Below, piece after piece: positions 46,455-56,522 of a stretch of DNA of 64,000 bases. The position numbers were made by a program, and so were the translations under genes. The notes under the pieces were generated by a model, which worked only from the letters and a program-made list of their open reading frames with translations, was not told where the DNA came from and searched no databases. This DNA is from Xanthomonas campestris pv. badrii (GTDB lineage Bacteria; Pseudomonadota; Gammaproteobacteria; Xanthomonadales; Xanthomonadaceae), in contig NZ_CP051651.1 of NCBI RefSeq assembly GCF_012848175.1, positions 2,976,001 to 3,040,000 on the forward strand, in the 5' to 3' direction. Every line of letters begins with the position of its first letter. The stretch's first letter is position 1.

Positions 46455-49154
46455 ATGCCCCTGTCGCACCGCACTGCCCCCGCACTGTCCCTGCTCACAC
46501 CCGCACGTCTCGGGCTTGCCCTGACCTTTGCACTTTCGCAGGCCTGGGCGGCACCGCCGACGGCAGTGAATCTGGACAGCGGCTGGCAGGTGCGCCTGGT
46601 GCCGGGGCAGGAACAGGCCAAGACCTATCCCAAGGCCGCGAGCTGGATGCCGGCGCAGGTGCCGGGCGTGGTGCAGACCGACCTGATCGCCGCCAAGGTG
46701 GTGCCGGACCCGTTCCTGCGCGACAACGAGGGCAAGATCCAGTGGGCGGGCTTAAGCGACTGGCAGTACCAGACCCGCTTCAACGTGGATGCGGCCACAC
46801 TCAAGCGCGAGCACGTGGAGCTGGTGTTCGATGGCCTGGACACGCTGGCCGAGGTCACCCTCAACGGCAAGACGCTGCTCAGCGCCGACAACATGTTCCG
46901 GCAATGGCGGGTGGACGCCAAGCCGCTGCTCAAGCGCGGCGACAATGTGCTGGAAATCACCTTCCTTTCGCCGATCAAGAAGATCCAGCCGTGGCTGGCC
47001 AAGCAGCCGTATGCGCTGCCGGGCGCCTACGATTCGGCATTCGGCGATGAGCCCGATGGCCGCCACAGCTCCACCTATGTGCGCAAGGCGCCGTATAGCT
47101 ACGGCTGGGACTGGGGCCCGCGCATGGTCAATGCCGGCATCTGGAAGGATGTGCGCGTGGAAGCCTGGGATGCGCTGCGTGTGGACGGGCTGCATATCGC
47201 CCAGCAACGCGTCGACGCGGACGCTGCGCAGTTGCAGGCGCAGCTGGAACTGCAGGCCGGGCGCAGCGGGCCGGTGCAGGTGACGCTGGAGGTGCTGGGC
47301 CCGGATGGGCAGAAGGTGGGCCAATTTACCCAGGACGCGGTGGTCGACCCGGGCCAGAACCGCATCGACCTGGCCGTGCGCATCGCCAAGCCCAAGCGCT
47401 GGTTTCCGGCCGGCTATGGCGCGCAGGACCGCTACACCTTTGTCGCCAGCGTGCGCGATGCCGATGGCGACAGCCAGCAGATCAAGCGCGTCACCGGCCT
47501 GCGTTCGGTGGAACTGCGGCGCGAAAAAGACACCTGGGGCAAGAGCATGGAGATCGTGATCAACGGCATCCCGATCTTCGCCAAGGGCGCCAACCTGATT
47601 CCGCTGGATGCCTTCCCCTCGCGCGTCACCGCCGAGCGCATGCGCAGCACCTTGCAGGATGCGCGCGATGCCAACATGAACATGCTGCGCATGTGGGGCG
47701 GCGGGCATTACCAGGACGACCACTTCTACGAGGTTGCCGACGAGCTGGGCATCATGATCTGGCAGGACTTCATGTTCGGCGGCGCAGTGCCGCCGTATGA
47801 CGTGGAATTCCGCGAGAACACGCGGCAGGAGGCGATCGAACAGGTCAAGCGGCTGCGCGATCACCCCAGCGTGGTGCTCTGGTGTGGCAACAACGAAGTG
47901 CAGACCGGCTGGGAAAACTGGGGCGACCGGGTCAAGTTCAAGCAATCGCTGGACCCGGAAGAACGCAGCCGCATCGAGCGCGGCATGACCACCTTGTTCG
48001 GCACCGTGTTCCGCGAAGTGGTGGCCACCTACGACAGCGACGTGCCGTACTGGGCCACCTCGCCGGGCACCAATTTCGATGGCGCCGCCGACCAGGCCAA
48101 TGACGGCGACATGCACTACTGGAAGGTGTGGGGCGGCCCGGCCCTGCCGGTCACCGAATACCTCAACGTCACCCCGCGCTTCATGTCCGAATACGGCCTG
48201 CAGTCGTTCCCGGACATGCGCACCGTGCGCGTGTTCGCCGACGCGGCCGACATGGACCCGGAATCGCCGGTGATGCGCGCGCACCAGAAGTTCGACAAGG
48301 GCAATGGCAACAAGCGGCTGATGCTGTACATCCGCCGCGAATTCGGCGAGCCCAAGGATTTCGAGAGCTTCGTCTACCTGAGCCAGTTGATGCAGGCCGA
48401 AGGCATCAACCTGGCCGCCTCGCACCTGCGCGCCTCGCGTCCGCAGTCGATGGGCTCGCTGTACTGGCAGCTCAACGATGTGTGGCCGGGCGCGTCGTGG
48501 TCCAGCGTGGATTACTACGGCCGCTGGAAGGCGCTGCAGTATCACGCGCGCCGCTTCTATGCACCGGAAATGATCGCCGCGCTGCGCAACGACAAGGGCC
48601 AGACCGAGGTCTCGCTGGTCTCCGATCGCACCACCGCCTTGAATGCACGCTGGCGCATGCAGGTGATGGGCATGGACGGCAAGGTGCTGAGCAAGCGTGA
48701 GCAGAAGGCCACGGTCAAGCCGCTCAGCAGCCTGCAGGTGGGCAACTTCAGCGATGCGCAATTGCTGGGCAAGGCCGACCCCAAGCGCAGCTATGCGGTG
48801 TTCGAGTTGCTGGAGGGCGACACGCGGCTGTCGCGTGAAGTGGTGTTCTTCGCACCGGCCAAGCAGCTCGCGTTGCCAACCGCAACGATCGACAGCCAGT
48901 GGCGCGCCGATGGCGATGGCTATGCGCTGACCCTGACCAGCAATACGCTGGCGCGCGAGGTGTGGCTGTCGTTCGGCGACCTGGAGGTGACCGTGGCCGA
49001 TAACTCCTTCGACCTGCTGCCGGGCGAACCGCTGACGCTGCACGTGTCCAGCAAGCTGCCGATGGCGCAGGTGCAGTCTGCGCTGCAGGTGCGCGATTTG
49101 GGAGCGACGCTGGCAGGCGCTCCGCCGGAGCCGGAGGCAGCGGCGGCGAAATGA
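46455..49154 (+). CDS. nixH: beta-mannosidase, GH2
   Basis: 899 residues, signal peptide (to about QAWA-AP). Domain order fits GH2 beta-mannosidases: N-terminal jelly roll (LVFDGLDTLAEVTLNGKTLLSADNMFRQW), immunoglobulin-like domain, then the barrel with acid/base E481 in VVLWCGNNEV and nucleophile E579 in FMSEYGLQSFPD. The segment APYSYGWDWGPRMVNAGIWKDV is the mannosidase-specific strand. It starts 21 nt after nixG with AGGAGA as Shine-Dalgarno. Cleaves the core beta-1,4-mannose after the alpha-mannosidases have acted. Confidence 0.93.
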   Translation: MPLSHRTAPALSLLTPARLGLALTFALSQAWAAPPTAVNLDSGWQVRLVPGQEQAKTYPKAASWMPAQVPGVVQTDLIAAKVVPDPFLRDNEGKIQWAGLSDWQYQTRFNVDAATLKREHVELVFDGLDTLAEVTLNGKTLLSADNMFRQWRVDAKPLLKRGDNVLEITFLSPIKKIQPWLAKQPYALPGAYDSAFGDEPDGRHSSTYVRKAPYSYGWDWGPRMVNAGIWKDVRVEAWDALRVDGLHIAQQRVDADAAQLQAQLELQAGRSGPVQVTLEVLGPDGQKVGQFTQDAVVDPGQNRIDLAVRIAKPKRWFPAGYGAQDRYTFVASVRDADGDSQQIKRVTGLRSVELRREKDTWGKSMEIVINGIPIFAKGANLIPLDAFPSRVTAERMRSTLQDARDANMNMLRMWGGGHYQDDHFYEVADELGIMIWQDFMFGGAVPPYDVEFRENTRQEAIEQVKRLRDHPSVVLWCGNNEVQTGWENWGDRVKFKQSLDPEERSRIERGMTTLFGTVFREVVATYDSDVPYWATSPGTNFDGAADQANDGDMHYWKVWGGPALPVTEYLNVTPRFMSEYGLQSFPDMRTVRVFADAADMDPESPVMRAHQKFDKGNGNKRLMLYIRREFGEPKDFESFVYLSQLMQAEGINLAASHLRASRPQSMGSLYWQLNDVWPGASWSSVDYYGRWKALQYHARRFYAPEMIAALRNDKGQTEVSLVSDRTTALNARWRMQVMGMDGKVLSKREQKATVKPLSSLQVGNFSDAQLLGKADPKRSYAVFELLEGDTRLSREVVFFAPAKQLALPTATIDSQWRADGDGYALTLTSNTLAREVWLSFGDLEVTVADNSFDLLPGEPLTLHVSSKLPMAQVQSALQVRDLGATLAGAPPEPEAAAAK

Positions 49155-49164
49155 GCGGCAGAAA

Positions 49165-49396
49165 GGCCCTCATCCGCCCTTCGGGCACCTTCTCCCGCCA
49201 GGCGGGAGAAGGACGTGATATCCGGCCATGCCTGCCCTCTCCCGCATGCCTACCCTCTCCCGCATGCCTGGCCTCTCCCGCATGCGAGCCATTTGCCACA
49301 TGCGTGCCCTTGTTCTCGTTCGCACGGCTTCGTCCCGCATTGGGTGTCCTTCTCCCGCTGGCGGGAGAAGGTGCCCCGCAGGGGCGGATGAGGGCC
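49165..49396. repeat. 232-bp composite repeat element with inverted ends
   Basis: The left end GGCCCTCATCCGCCC continues through TTCGGGCACCTTCTCCCG, and the right end is the inverse (CGGGAGAAGGTGCC to GGGCGGATGAGGGCC). Each end carries its own CCTTCTCCCGC / GCGGGAGAAGG hairpin. No coding content. The arrangement, two inverted palindromic units around a unique core, resembles BIME or MITE structures. Confidence 0.8.
49227..49280. repeat. three tandem 18-bp units
   Basis: CATGCCT(G/A/G)(C/C/G)CCTCTCCCG is repeated three times head-to-tail (49227-49244, 49245-49262, 49263-49280) inside the composite element, followed by a partial CATGCGAG copy. The unit differs by only one or two bases between copies. 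Confidence 0.9.
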
Positions 49397-49532
49397 CGCC
49401 GCAGGACCAGCAACACTCATTACACCAATGGCGCGCAGGACACCGCCGCACAGCAACCCAACCTCGCCGCAGCCGCTGCGGCAACACCAGAACAACACCT
49501 GGCGGATCTTTCCGCTGCGCAGGAGTGAATCG

Positions 49533-52193
49533 ATGTCATCCGTGTTTGTCTCGCGTCTTGCCCTGGCACTGGGCCTGAGCCTTGGCCTGCCCTGTATCGC
49601 CCTCGCCGCGGCCGCCGACCGCAGCGGCACGCCCGAACAGCGCGCCGCCGCGCTGGTGGCGCAGATGAGCCGCGAGGAAAAGCTCGCCCAGGCGATGAAC
49701 GATGCGCCGGCGATTCCGCGCCTGGGCATTCCCGCCTACGAATGGTGGAGCGAAGGCCTGCACGGCATCGCGCGCAATGGCTACGCCACGGTGTTTCCGC
49801 AGGCCATTGGCCTGGCGGCAAGCTGGAACCCCACACTGATGCAGCAGGTGGGCACCGTCGTCTCCACCGAGGCGCGTGCCAAGTTCAACCAGGCCGGCGC
49901 TCCCGGCAAGGACCACCCTCGTTACGCCGGGCTGACCATCTGGTCGCCCAACATCAACATCTTCCGCGACCCGCGCTGGGGCCGCGGCATGGAAACCTAC
50001 GGCGAAGACCCGTTTCTCACCGGGCAGCTCGCAGTGGGTTTCATTCGCGGCCTGCAGGGCGAGGACCTGAGCCACCCACGCACGATCGCCACGCCCAAGC
50101 ACATCGCCGTGCACAGCGGCCCGGAGCCGGGCCGGCATGGTTTCGACGTGGATGTGTCGCCACGCGACGTGGAAGCGACCTATACGCCCGCGTTCCGCGC
50201 TGCGCTGGTCGAGGGACAGGCCGGCTCGGTGATGTGCGCCTACAACTCGCTGCACGGCACCCCGGCGTGCGCGGCCGACTGGCTGCTCAATGGCCGCGTG
50301 CGTGGCGATTGGGGCTTCAAGGGCTTTGTGGTGTCCGACTGCGATGCGGTGGACGATATGACCCAGTTCCACTATTTCCGCCCCGACAATGCCGGCTCGT
50401 CGGCCGCCGCACTCAAGGCCGGTCACGATCTCAATTGCGGGCATGCCTATCGCGACCTCGGCACGGCGATCGAACGCGGCGAAGTGGACGAAGCCCTGCT
50501 CGATCAATCGCTGGTGCGGCTGTTCGCCGCCCGCTACCGCCTGGGCGAACTGGAAGCCCCACGCAAGGACCCGTACGCGCGGCTGGGCGCCAAGGACATC
50601 GACACCCGCGCCAACCGTGCATTGGCCCTGCAGGCTGCCGCAGAATCGATCGTGCTGCTGAAGAACGCCGATGCCACGCTGCCGCTGAAGGCCGGTACGC
50701 GGCTGGCGGTACTCGGCCCCAACGCCGATGCATTGGCCGCGCTGGAGGCCAACTACCAGGGCACCTCCGCGCAGCCTGTGACCCCGCTGCTGGGCCTGCG
50801 CACGCGTTTCGGCGCGCAGCAGGTGCGCTACGCACAGGGCGCGCCGCTAGCCGCCGGCGTGCCGGGCATGATTCCGGAGACCGCCCTGCGCAGCGACGGC
50901 AAGCCGGGACTGCGTGGCGAATATTTCGACAACGTGGACATGACCGGCGCGGCGCGCGTGGTGCGGCAAGACCGCGTGGTGAGCTTCAACTGGGACCAAG
51001 TCGCCCCGGCAAAGGGCGTGCCGGCCGATCGCTACGCAGTGCGCTGGAGTGGCGAACTGCTGCCGCCAGGCCCCGGCGACTACACGTTGGCAGTGCGCGT
51101 GGCGCGCTGCTTCGACTGCACCGGACACGACCCGGTGCGGCTGTACATCGACGACAAGCTGGTGGTTGCCGGCAACGCCGAAGACAAGCACGTGCCGGCC
51201 GGCATGCACAACGCCGATGGCCGCAACGTGGAAACCGTGCTGCACTTCGACGATACGCGCCCGCGCAAGATCCGCCTGGAGATGGAACACCGCGGCCAGG
51301 ACCAGGGGGTGCGCCTGGAATGGCTGGCACCGGCCGCCGCGCAACTGGCCGAGGCCGAGCAGGCAGTGGCGCAGGCCGATGCGGTGGTGGCCTTCGTCGG
51401 GCTGTCGCCGGATGTGGAAGGCGAAGAGTTGCGGATTGATGTGCCCGGCTTCGACGGCGGCGACCGCAACGACATCGCCCTGCCCGCCCCGCAGCAAGCG
51501 CTGCTCGAACGGGCAAAGGCCTCCGGCAAACCGCTGGTGGTGGTGTTGATGAGCGGCAGCGCGGTGGCGATGAACTGGGCCAAGCAGCACGCCGATGCGA
51601 TCGTGGCGGCGTGGTACCCGGGCCAGTCCGGCGGCACCGCCATCGCGCGTGCGCTGGCTGGCGATGACAACCCCGGCGGGCGCCTGCCAGTGACGTTCTA
51701 CCGCTCCACCAAGGACCTGCCGCCGTACGTCAGCTACGACATGAAGGGCCGCACCTATCGTTACTTCAAGGGCGAGCCGCTGTTTCCGTTCGGCTATGGC
51801 CTCAGTTACACCAGTTTTGCCTACGACGCGCCGCAGTTGTCCAGCACCACGCTGCGGGCCGGCACCACGCTGCAGGTGACCACCACCGTGCGCAATACCG
51901 GCACGCGTGCCGGCGATGAGGTGGCGCAGGTGTATCTGCAATACCCGGACCGCCCGCAGTCGCCGTTGCGCAGCCTGGTCGGATTCCGGCGCGTGCATCT
52001 CAAACCGGGCCAAGCGCGTGAGCTGACCTTCCAGCTGGATGCACGCGCCTTGAGCGATGTGGACCGCAGCGGCCAGCGCGCGGTGGAAGCCGGCGACTAC
52101 ACGTTGTTCGTTGGCGGCGGGCAGCCCGGCACTGGCGCGCCCGGCGCCGCAGCGGCGTTGACGATCCAGGGGCGTTCGCCGCTACCGAAATGA
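49533..52193 (+). CDS. nixI: beta-xylosidase-type glycosidase, GH3 with PA14 insert
   Basis: 886 residues from ATG 49533 with signal peptide (LALALGLSLGLPCIALA-AA). GH3 N-terminal barrel with nucleophile D269 in GFVVSDCDAVDDM. The second (alpha/beta sandwich) domain is split by a PA14 domain (LRGEYFDNVDMTGAARVV to VRLYIDDKLVVAGN), and a C-terminal fibronectin-III-like domain follows (VTTTVRNTGTRAGDEVAQVYLQYP). In X. campestris NixI removes beta-1,2-xylose after NixK has acted on the alpha-1,3-mannose. The PA14 module probably shapes the substrate pocket. Confidence 0.92.
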   Translation: MSSVFVSRLALALGLSLGLPCIALAAAADRSGTPEQRAAALVAQMSREEKLAQAMNDAPAIPRLGIPAYEWWSEGLHGIARNGYATVFPQAIGLAASWNPTLMQQVGTVVSTEARAKFNQAGAPGKDHPRYAGLTIWSPNINIFRDPRWGRGMETYGEDPFLTGQLAVGFIRGLQGEDLSHPRTIATPKHIAVHSGPEPGRHGFDVDVSPRDVEATYTPAFRAALVEGQAGSVMCAYNSLHGTPACAADWLLNGRVRGDWGFKGFVVSDCDAVDDMTQFHYFRPDNAGSSAAALKAGHDLNCGHAYRDLGTAIERGEVDEALLDQSLVRLFAARYRLGELEAPRKDPYARLGAKDIDTRANRALALQAAAESIVLLKNADATLPLKAGTRLAVLGPNADALAALEANYQGTSAQPVTPLLGLRTRFGAQQVRYAQGAPLAAGVPGMIPETALRSDGKPGLRGEYFDNVDMTGAARVVRQDRVVSFNWDQVAPAKGVPADRYAVRWSGELLPPGPGDYTLAVRVARCFDCTGHDPVRLYIDDKLVVAGNAEDKHVPAGMHNADGRNVETVLHFDDTRPRKIRLEMEHRGQDQGVRLEWLAPAAAQLAEAEQAVAQADAVVAFVGLSPDVEGEELRIDVPGFDGGDRNDIALPAPQQALLERAKASGKPLVVVLMSGSAVAMNWAKQHADAIVAAWYPGQSGGTAIARALAGDDNPGGRLPVTFYRSTKDLPPYVSYDMKGRTYRYFKGEPLFPFGYGLSYTSFAYDAPQLSSTTLRAGTTLQVTTTVRNTGTRAGDEVAQVYLQYPDRPQSPLRSLVGFRRVHLKPGQARELTFQLDARALSDVDRSGQRAVEAGDYTLFVGGGQPGTGAPGAAAALTIQGRSPLPK

Positions 52194-52555
52194 TCGACGC
52201 GGCCACCACCGCCAGCAGACATCGGCAGCGATGCGCACCGCTCGACCAAGCCCAGTGAGGCAGCGGCCGACTCCGAACGCCTGGCAGGCGAGCGCGCATC
52301 GACCTCGCCGGGGTGGATCGCCTGTGCCATGCGCGCGCATGTCCAGCTGTGCATGGTCGGCATATGCAACCTGCCGAAGCAGGAGCGAGACCGCACCGGA
52401 TTGTGCGGGCGCACTATGCATCTGCGTTGCACACGTTGTATGGTCATCCGGAATTGGTCATGCATAGGTCTCATCGCCACCGTTGCGCTCCCGCGGCGTC
52501 CGGCGCCGATCTTCACGCGTGCGATTGCCAAGTAAACCCACGGAGTCTTGAGGTC
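52194..52555. other. spacer nixI-nixJ
   Basis: 362 nt without a credible gene. It includes TGGTCAT repeated twice (about 52440-52460) and no palindrome of the kind found in neighbouring spacers. A separate nixJ promoter is possible but not evident. Confidence 0.4.
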
Positions 52556-54016
52556 ATGCACACCCGTCGCGACATCCTTCAACTGCTCGGTGCCGGCGCG
52601 GGCGCCAGCATGCTCGCCAGCGCCCTGCCCGCCTTTGCGGCGGCATCCACCCCTGGCACCCGCGGCGTCGGTGGCTTCGTCAGCAAGCGTCCGCCCAGGG
52701 CGCAGCGCCGCTTTGTCAGCAAGGCGGTCGAGCAGCAGATCGCGCAGATCAGCGCGCGCATCGCCGACCCCGAACTGGCCTGGCTGTTCGAGAACTGCTA
52801 TCCCAACACGCTGGACACCACGGTGGAGACCGGCACCCGCAACGGCAAGCCGGACACCTTCGTCATCACCGGCGACATCCATGCGATGTGGCTGCGCGAT
52901 TCCTCCGCCCAGGTGCACCCCTACGTGCCGCTGGCCAAGCGTGACCCCGCCTTGCGGCGCATGTTCCATGGCCTGATCCAGCGCCAGGCCGCCTGCATCA
53001 GACTCGATCCGTACGCCAACGCGTTCCTGCCCGATGGCCAGACCCAGCGCCTGAAGTGGTCGCTCAACGACATCACCGAAATGAAACCCGGCGTGGGCGA
53101 GCGCAAGTGGGAAATCGACTCGCTGTGCTATCCGATCCGCATCGCGCACGAATACTGGCGCGCCACCGGCGATACCGCACCGTTCGACGATGACTGGCGC
53201 GAGGCGATGCACGTGGTGGTACGCACCTTCCGCGAGCAGCAGCGCAAGGACAACCGCGGCCCGTACGTGTTCCAGCGCCCCTCGCCGCTGGCCACCGAAA
53301 CCCTGGTGCTGGAAGGCTACGGCCAGCCGACCAAACCCAACGGCATGATCCATTCGATGTTCCGCCCGTCCGACGATGCCTGCGTCTTCCCGCTGTTCGT
53401 GCCGGCCAACCTGTTTGCGGTGGCCTCGCTGCGGCAGCTGGCCACGATGACCACCGCCTTGCATCGCGACGCAGGGTTTGCCGCCGAATGCACCGCACTG
53501 GCCGATGAAGTGGAAACCGCCACGCGCCAGTTCGGCCAGCAACGCGACAGCGATGGCCAAGCGTATTGGGCGTTCGAAGTGGATGGCTTCGGCAACCAGT
53601 TGTTTATCGACGACGCCAACGCGCCGGGCCTGCTCAGCCTGGCCTACCTGGGCTGCTGCGACCGCGCCGACCCGGTGTTCCTGCGCACCCGCCAGCTGGC
53701 GTGGAGCGAGCGCAACCCGTATTTCTCGCGCGGCACCGCTGCCGAGGGCGTGGGCAGCCCGCACAGCGGCATAGGCACCATCTGGCCGATGTCGATCATT
53801 CAGTACGCGCTGGTCAGCGACGACGACGCGCAACTGCGCCAATGCCTGCAGTGGCTCAAGACCACCCACGCCGGCACCGGCTTCATGCACGAGGCCTTCC
53901 ACAAGGACAACCCGAGCACCTTTACCCGTGACTGGTTTGCCTGGGCCAACACCTTGTTCGGCGAATTGATCATCGACCTGTCCCAACGCAAACCCCAACT
54001 GCTGCGTAGTAGCTGA
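52556..54016 (+). CDS. nixJ: exo-alpha-1,6-mannosidase, GH125, Tat-type signal
   Basis: 486 residues from ATG 52556. The N-terminus MHTRRDILQLLGAGAGASMLASALPAFA is a twin-arginine signal (RRDILQ). GH125 motifs: GDIHAMWLRDSSAQVHPYVPLA with the catalytic acid-bearing RD, ETLVLEGYGQPTKPNGMIHSMFRPSDDA, and MHEAFHKDNPSTFTRDWFAWANTLFGELI with the catalytic glutamate. Removes alpha-1,6-mannose from the trimmed N-glycan, the step after NixI in the published model. Export as a folded protein is predicted by the Tat motif. Confidence 0.9.
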   Translation: MHTRRDILQLLGAGAGASMLASALPAFAAASTPGTRGVGGFVSKRPPRAQRRFVSKAVEQQIAQISARIADPELAWLFENCYPNTLDTTVETGTRNGKPDTFVITGDIHAMWLRDSSAQVHPYVPLAKRDPALRRMFHGLIQRQAACIRLDPYANAFLPDGQTQRLKWSLNDITEMKPGVGERKWEIDSLCYPIRIAHEYWRATGDTAPFDDDWREAMHVVVRTFREQQRKDNRGPYVFQRPSPLATETLVLEGYGQPTKPNGMIHSMFRPSDDACVFPLFVPANLFAVASLRQLATMTTALHRDAGFAAECTALADEVETATRQFGQQRDSDGQAYWAFEVDGFGNQLFIDDANAPGLLSLAYLGCCDRADPVFLRTRQLAWSERNPYFSRGTAAEGVGSPHSGIGTIWPMSIIQYALVSDDDAQLRQCLQWLKTTHAGTGFMHEAFHKDNPSTFTRDWFAWANTLFGELIIDLSQRKPQLLRSS

Positions 54017-54073
54017 TTGTCCGAAACGCCGGATCCTCTCTTTCCCGGCGGAACGACACAGCACTTGATCTTC

Positions 54074-54115
54074 CCTTCTCCCGCCGGGAGAAGGTGCCCG
54101 AAGGGCGGATATGGG
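54074..54115. repeat. intergenic palindrome copy
   Basis: A CCTTCTCCCGCCGGGAGAAGG hairpin is followed by TGCCCGAAGGGCGGAT, the same module as at the right end of the 49165 element. It lies in the nixJ-nixK spacer. Confidence 0.75.
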
Positions 54116-54153
54116 TGCCCCGGCATCGGCCCGCAAACTCCGAGACCAGACAC

Positions 54154-56496
54154 ATGGCAACACGACGCGGTTTTCTCCAAGGCGCCATCGCCGCAGCATT
54201 GTTTAGCAGCGTGGGCCTGCCCTGCCTGGCGCGTGCGCGCGCTGGCAATTACGCGCTACCGGCCGATGCGCGCACGCGCGCCGATCTCACCCGGCATGTG
54301 GATGTCTTCATCGGTACCGGCGGTCATGGCCACACGTTCCCCGGCGCGACGTTGCCGTTCGGCATGGTGCAACTGAGCCCGGACACCTACAACGCGGTGT
54401 GGGATTCGTGCTCGGGCTATCACGAGTCCGATGGTTCGATCATGGGTTTCTCGCACACCCATCTGTCCGGCACCGGGATCGGCGACATGTTGGATTTCCT
54501 GCTGGTGCCGGCCACCGGCGAGGTCAAACTGGTGCCCGGCCCGCTCGACAACCCGGATGCCGGCTACCGCTCGCGTTACGACCATAGCGATGAAGCCGCC
54601 TCGCCCGGCTATTACCGCGTGCGTCTGAAGGACAGCGGCGTGCATGCCGAGCTCACCGCCACCGCGCGCGCCGGCCTGCACCGCTACCACTTCCCCAAGG
54701 GCAAGCCGGCGCATGTGCTGCTGGACCTGTGCCACGGCATGCAGGACAAGCCCGGCATCGCAACCCGCGTCAGCGATGCACAGCTGCGCGTGGTCGACAC
54801 GCAAACACTGACTGGCGGCCGTCGTGTCTATCAATGGGCCAAGGGGCGCTACATCTACTTCGCCATGCGCCTGTCGCGGCCATTCGCCAGCGTGCAGCTG
54901 TACGACGAAGATCAAGCGCTGCCCGCCGGCACGCACAGCCGCGACGGCACCCACCTCAAGGCCGCGCTGCACTTCCCCGATGCCTCCCAGGCGCCATTGC
55001 TGATCAAGGTCGGCATCTCCGCGGTCAGCGCCGACAACGCGCTGGCCAACCTGGACGCCGAACTGCCGGACTTCGACTTCACGCGCGTGCATGCACAGGC
55101 GGTGGCCGCCTGGGAAAAGGAACTGGCCCGCGTCCGCATCGACACCGACGACGAAGCACAACGGCGCATCTTCTACACCGGGCTGTATCACAGCCTGCTG
55201 GCGCCAACGTTGTTCAGCGACGTGGACAACCGCTACCGCGGCATGGACCTGCAGATCCACACCGCGCCGAAGGGCTACCACAACTACAGCACCTACTCGC
55301 TGTGGGACACCTACCGCGCCGCGCATCCGCTGCTCACCCTGGTGCAGCCCGAGCGCGTGCCTGATCTGGTGCAATGCCTGGTACGCGGGGCCAACGAATG
55401 CCCGGACGGCGTAGGCATCTGGCCGCTGCAAGGCGTGGAAACCGGCTGCATGATCGGCTACCACTCCGCGGTGGTGCTGGCCGAAGCGCACGCCAAGGGC
55501 TTTACCGGCATCGACTACAAGGCCGCGTGGCCGGCGTACCGCAAACGCGCCATGGACGACACCACCCATGGCCTGGGGTATTACCGCACGCTCGGCTACA
55601 TCCCCGCCGACAAGGTGGACGAAGCGGTCAGCCGCACCCTCGAATACGCCTACGACGACTGGGCCTGCGCGCACCTAGCACAGGCCGCCGGTGCCACTGA
55701 GGATGCACGCGCATTGCGCGCACGCTCGCGCAACTACCGCAACGTGTTCAACCGCGACAGTGGCTTCGTGCAGGCGCGGCTTGCCGATGGCAGCTGGGCC
55801 ACACCGTTCGACCCGCGCGGCATGGGGCATATGGCCAAGTGGCGCGATTTCACCGAATCCAATGCCTGGCAGGCCACCTTCCTCAATCAGCACGACCTGT
55901 ACGGCTACATGGACTTGTACGGCGGCCGCGAGGGTTTCGTCGCCAAACTGGACGAGCTGTTTTCCACCAGCTCCGACCTGCCGGCCGATGCGCCGCCGGA
56001 TATCGACGGCCTGGTCGGCCAGTACGCGCACGGCAACGAGCCCAGCCATCACGTGGCGTATCTGTTCGCCTACGCAGGCCAACCGTATAAAACCCAGGCG
56101 ATGGTGCGCCGCTTGCTGCGCGAGCAATACCACGACGCGCGCAACGGGCTGTCCGGCAATGAAGACTGCGGGCAGATGAGCGCGTGGTTCGTGCTCAGCG
56201 CGCTGGGCCTGTATGCGGTGGACCCGGTCAGCGGCAACTACGTGCTCGGCAGCCCGTTGTTCAAACGCGCCACGCTGGACGTGGGCAACGGCCGCAGCCT
56301 GCGCATCGTGGCCAAGGACAACAGCGCGCAGAACGTCTATGTGCAAGCGCTGACCTTCAACGGCAAATCGCTTACCCGCGCCTGGCTGCGTCACACCGAG
56401 CTGGCTGCCGGCGGCACGCTGGAATTTGCGATGGGCCCCAAGCCGAACCCGGCCTTCGGCGCAGACAAGAAGGATCTGCCACCGTCGTTCGCGTAA
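54154..56496 (+). CDS. nixK: alpha-mannosidase, GH92, Tat-type signal
   Basis: 780 residues from ATG 54154; twin-arginine signal MATRRGFLQGAIAAALFSSVGLPCLA. GH92 signatures: VDVFIGTGGHGHTFPGATLPFGMVQLSPDT, GYHESDGSIMGFSHTHLSGTG, GNEPSHHVAYLFAYAGQPYKTQ (catalytic acid Glu) and GLSGNEDCGQMSAWFVLSALGLYAVDPVSGNYVLGSP (catalytic Asp). In X. campestris NixK removes the alpha-1,3-mannose first, which opens the way for NixI and NixJ. Both Tat-type signals of the cluster are on its two exo-alpha-mannosidases. Confidence 0.93.
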   Translation: MATRRGFLQGAIAAALFSSVGLPCLARARAGNYALPADARTRADLTRHVDVFIGTGGHGHTFPGATLPFGMVQLSPDTYNAVWDSCSGYHESDGSIMGFSHTHLSGTGIGDMLDFLLVPATGEVKLVPGPLDNPDAGYRSRYDHSDEAASPGYYRVRLKDSGVHAELTATARAGLHRYHFPKGKPAHVLLDLCHGMQDKPGIATRVSDAQLRVVDTQTLTGGRRVYQWAKGRYIYFAMRLSRPFASVQLYDEDQALPAGTHSRDGTHLKAALHFPDASQAPLLIKVGISAVSADNALANLDAELPDFDFTRVHAQAVAAWEKELARVRIDTDDEAQRRIFYTGLYHSLLAPTLFSDVDNRYRGMDLQIHTAPKGYHNYSTYSLWDTYRAAHPLLTLVQPERVPDLVQCLVRGANECPDGVGIWPLQGVETGCMIGYHSAVVLAEAHAKGFTGIDYKAAWPAYRKRAMDDTTHGLGYYRTLGYIPADKVDEAVSRTLEYAYDDWACAHLAQAAGATEDARALRARSRNYRNVFNRDSGFVQARLADGSWATPFDPRGMGHMAKWRDFTESNAWQATFLNQHDLYGYMDLYGGREGFVAKLDELFSTSSDLPADAPPDIDGLVGQYAHGNEPSHHVAYLFAYAGQPYKTQAMVRRLLREQYHDARNGLSGNEDCGQMSAWFVLSALGLYAVDPVSGNYVLGSPLFKRATLDVGNGRSLRIVAKDNSAQNVYVQALTFNGKSLTRAWLRHTELAAGGTLEFAMGPKPNPAFGADKKDLPPSFA

Positions 56497-56522
56497 CGCA
56501 AGTGCACCGCTGCCGAACGCAC

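Larger units (their letters stand above)
49155..49532. other. repeat-filled spacer nixH-nixI
   Basis: A 378-nt spacer almost entirely occupied by the 232-bp repeat element (49165-49396), whose ends are inverted copies of the intergenic palindrome and whose middle has three tandem 18-mers. The remaining about 135 nt leads into nixI; the nixI ATG at 49533 has AGGAGTG upstream. Confidence 0.7.

Noticed and set aside
52097..54199. Long minus-strand frame (about 700 codons) over nixJ
   Set aside because: It is antisense to the GH125 gene with its Tat signal and catalytic motifs; it has no independent evidence.
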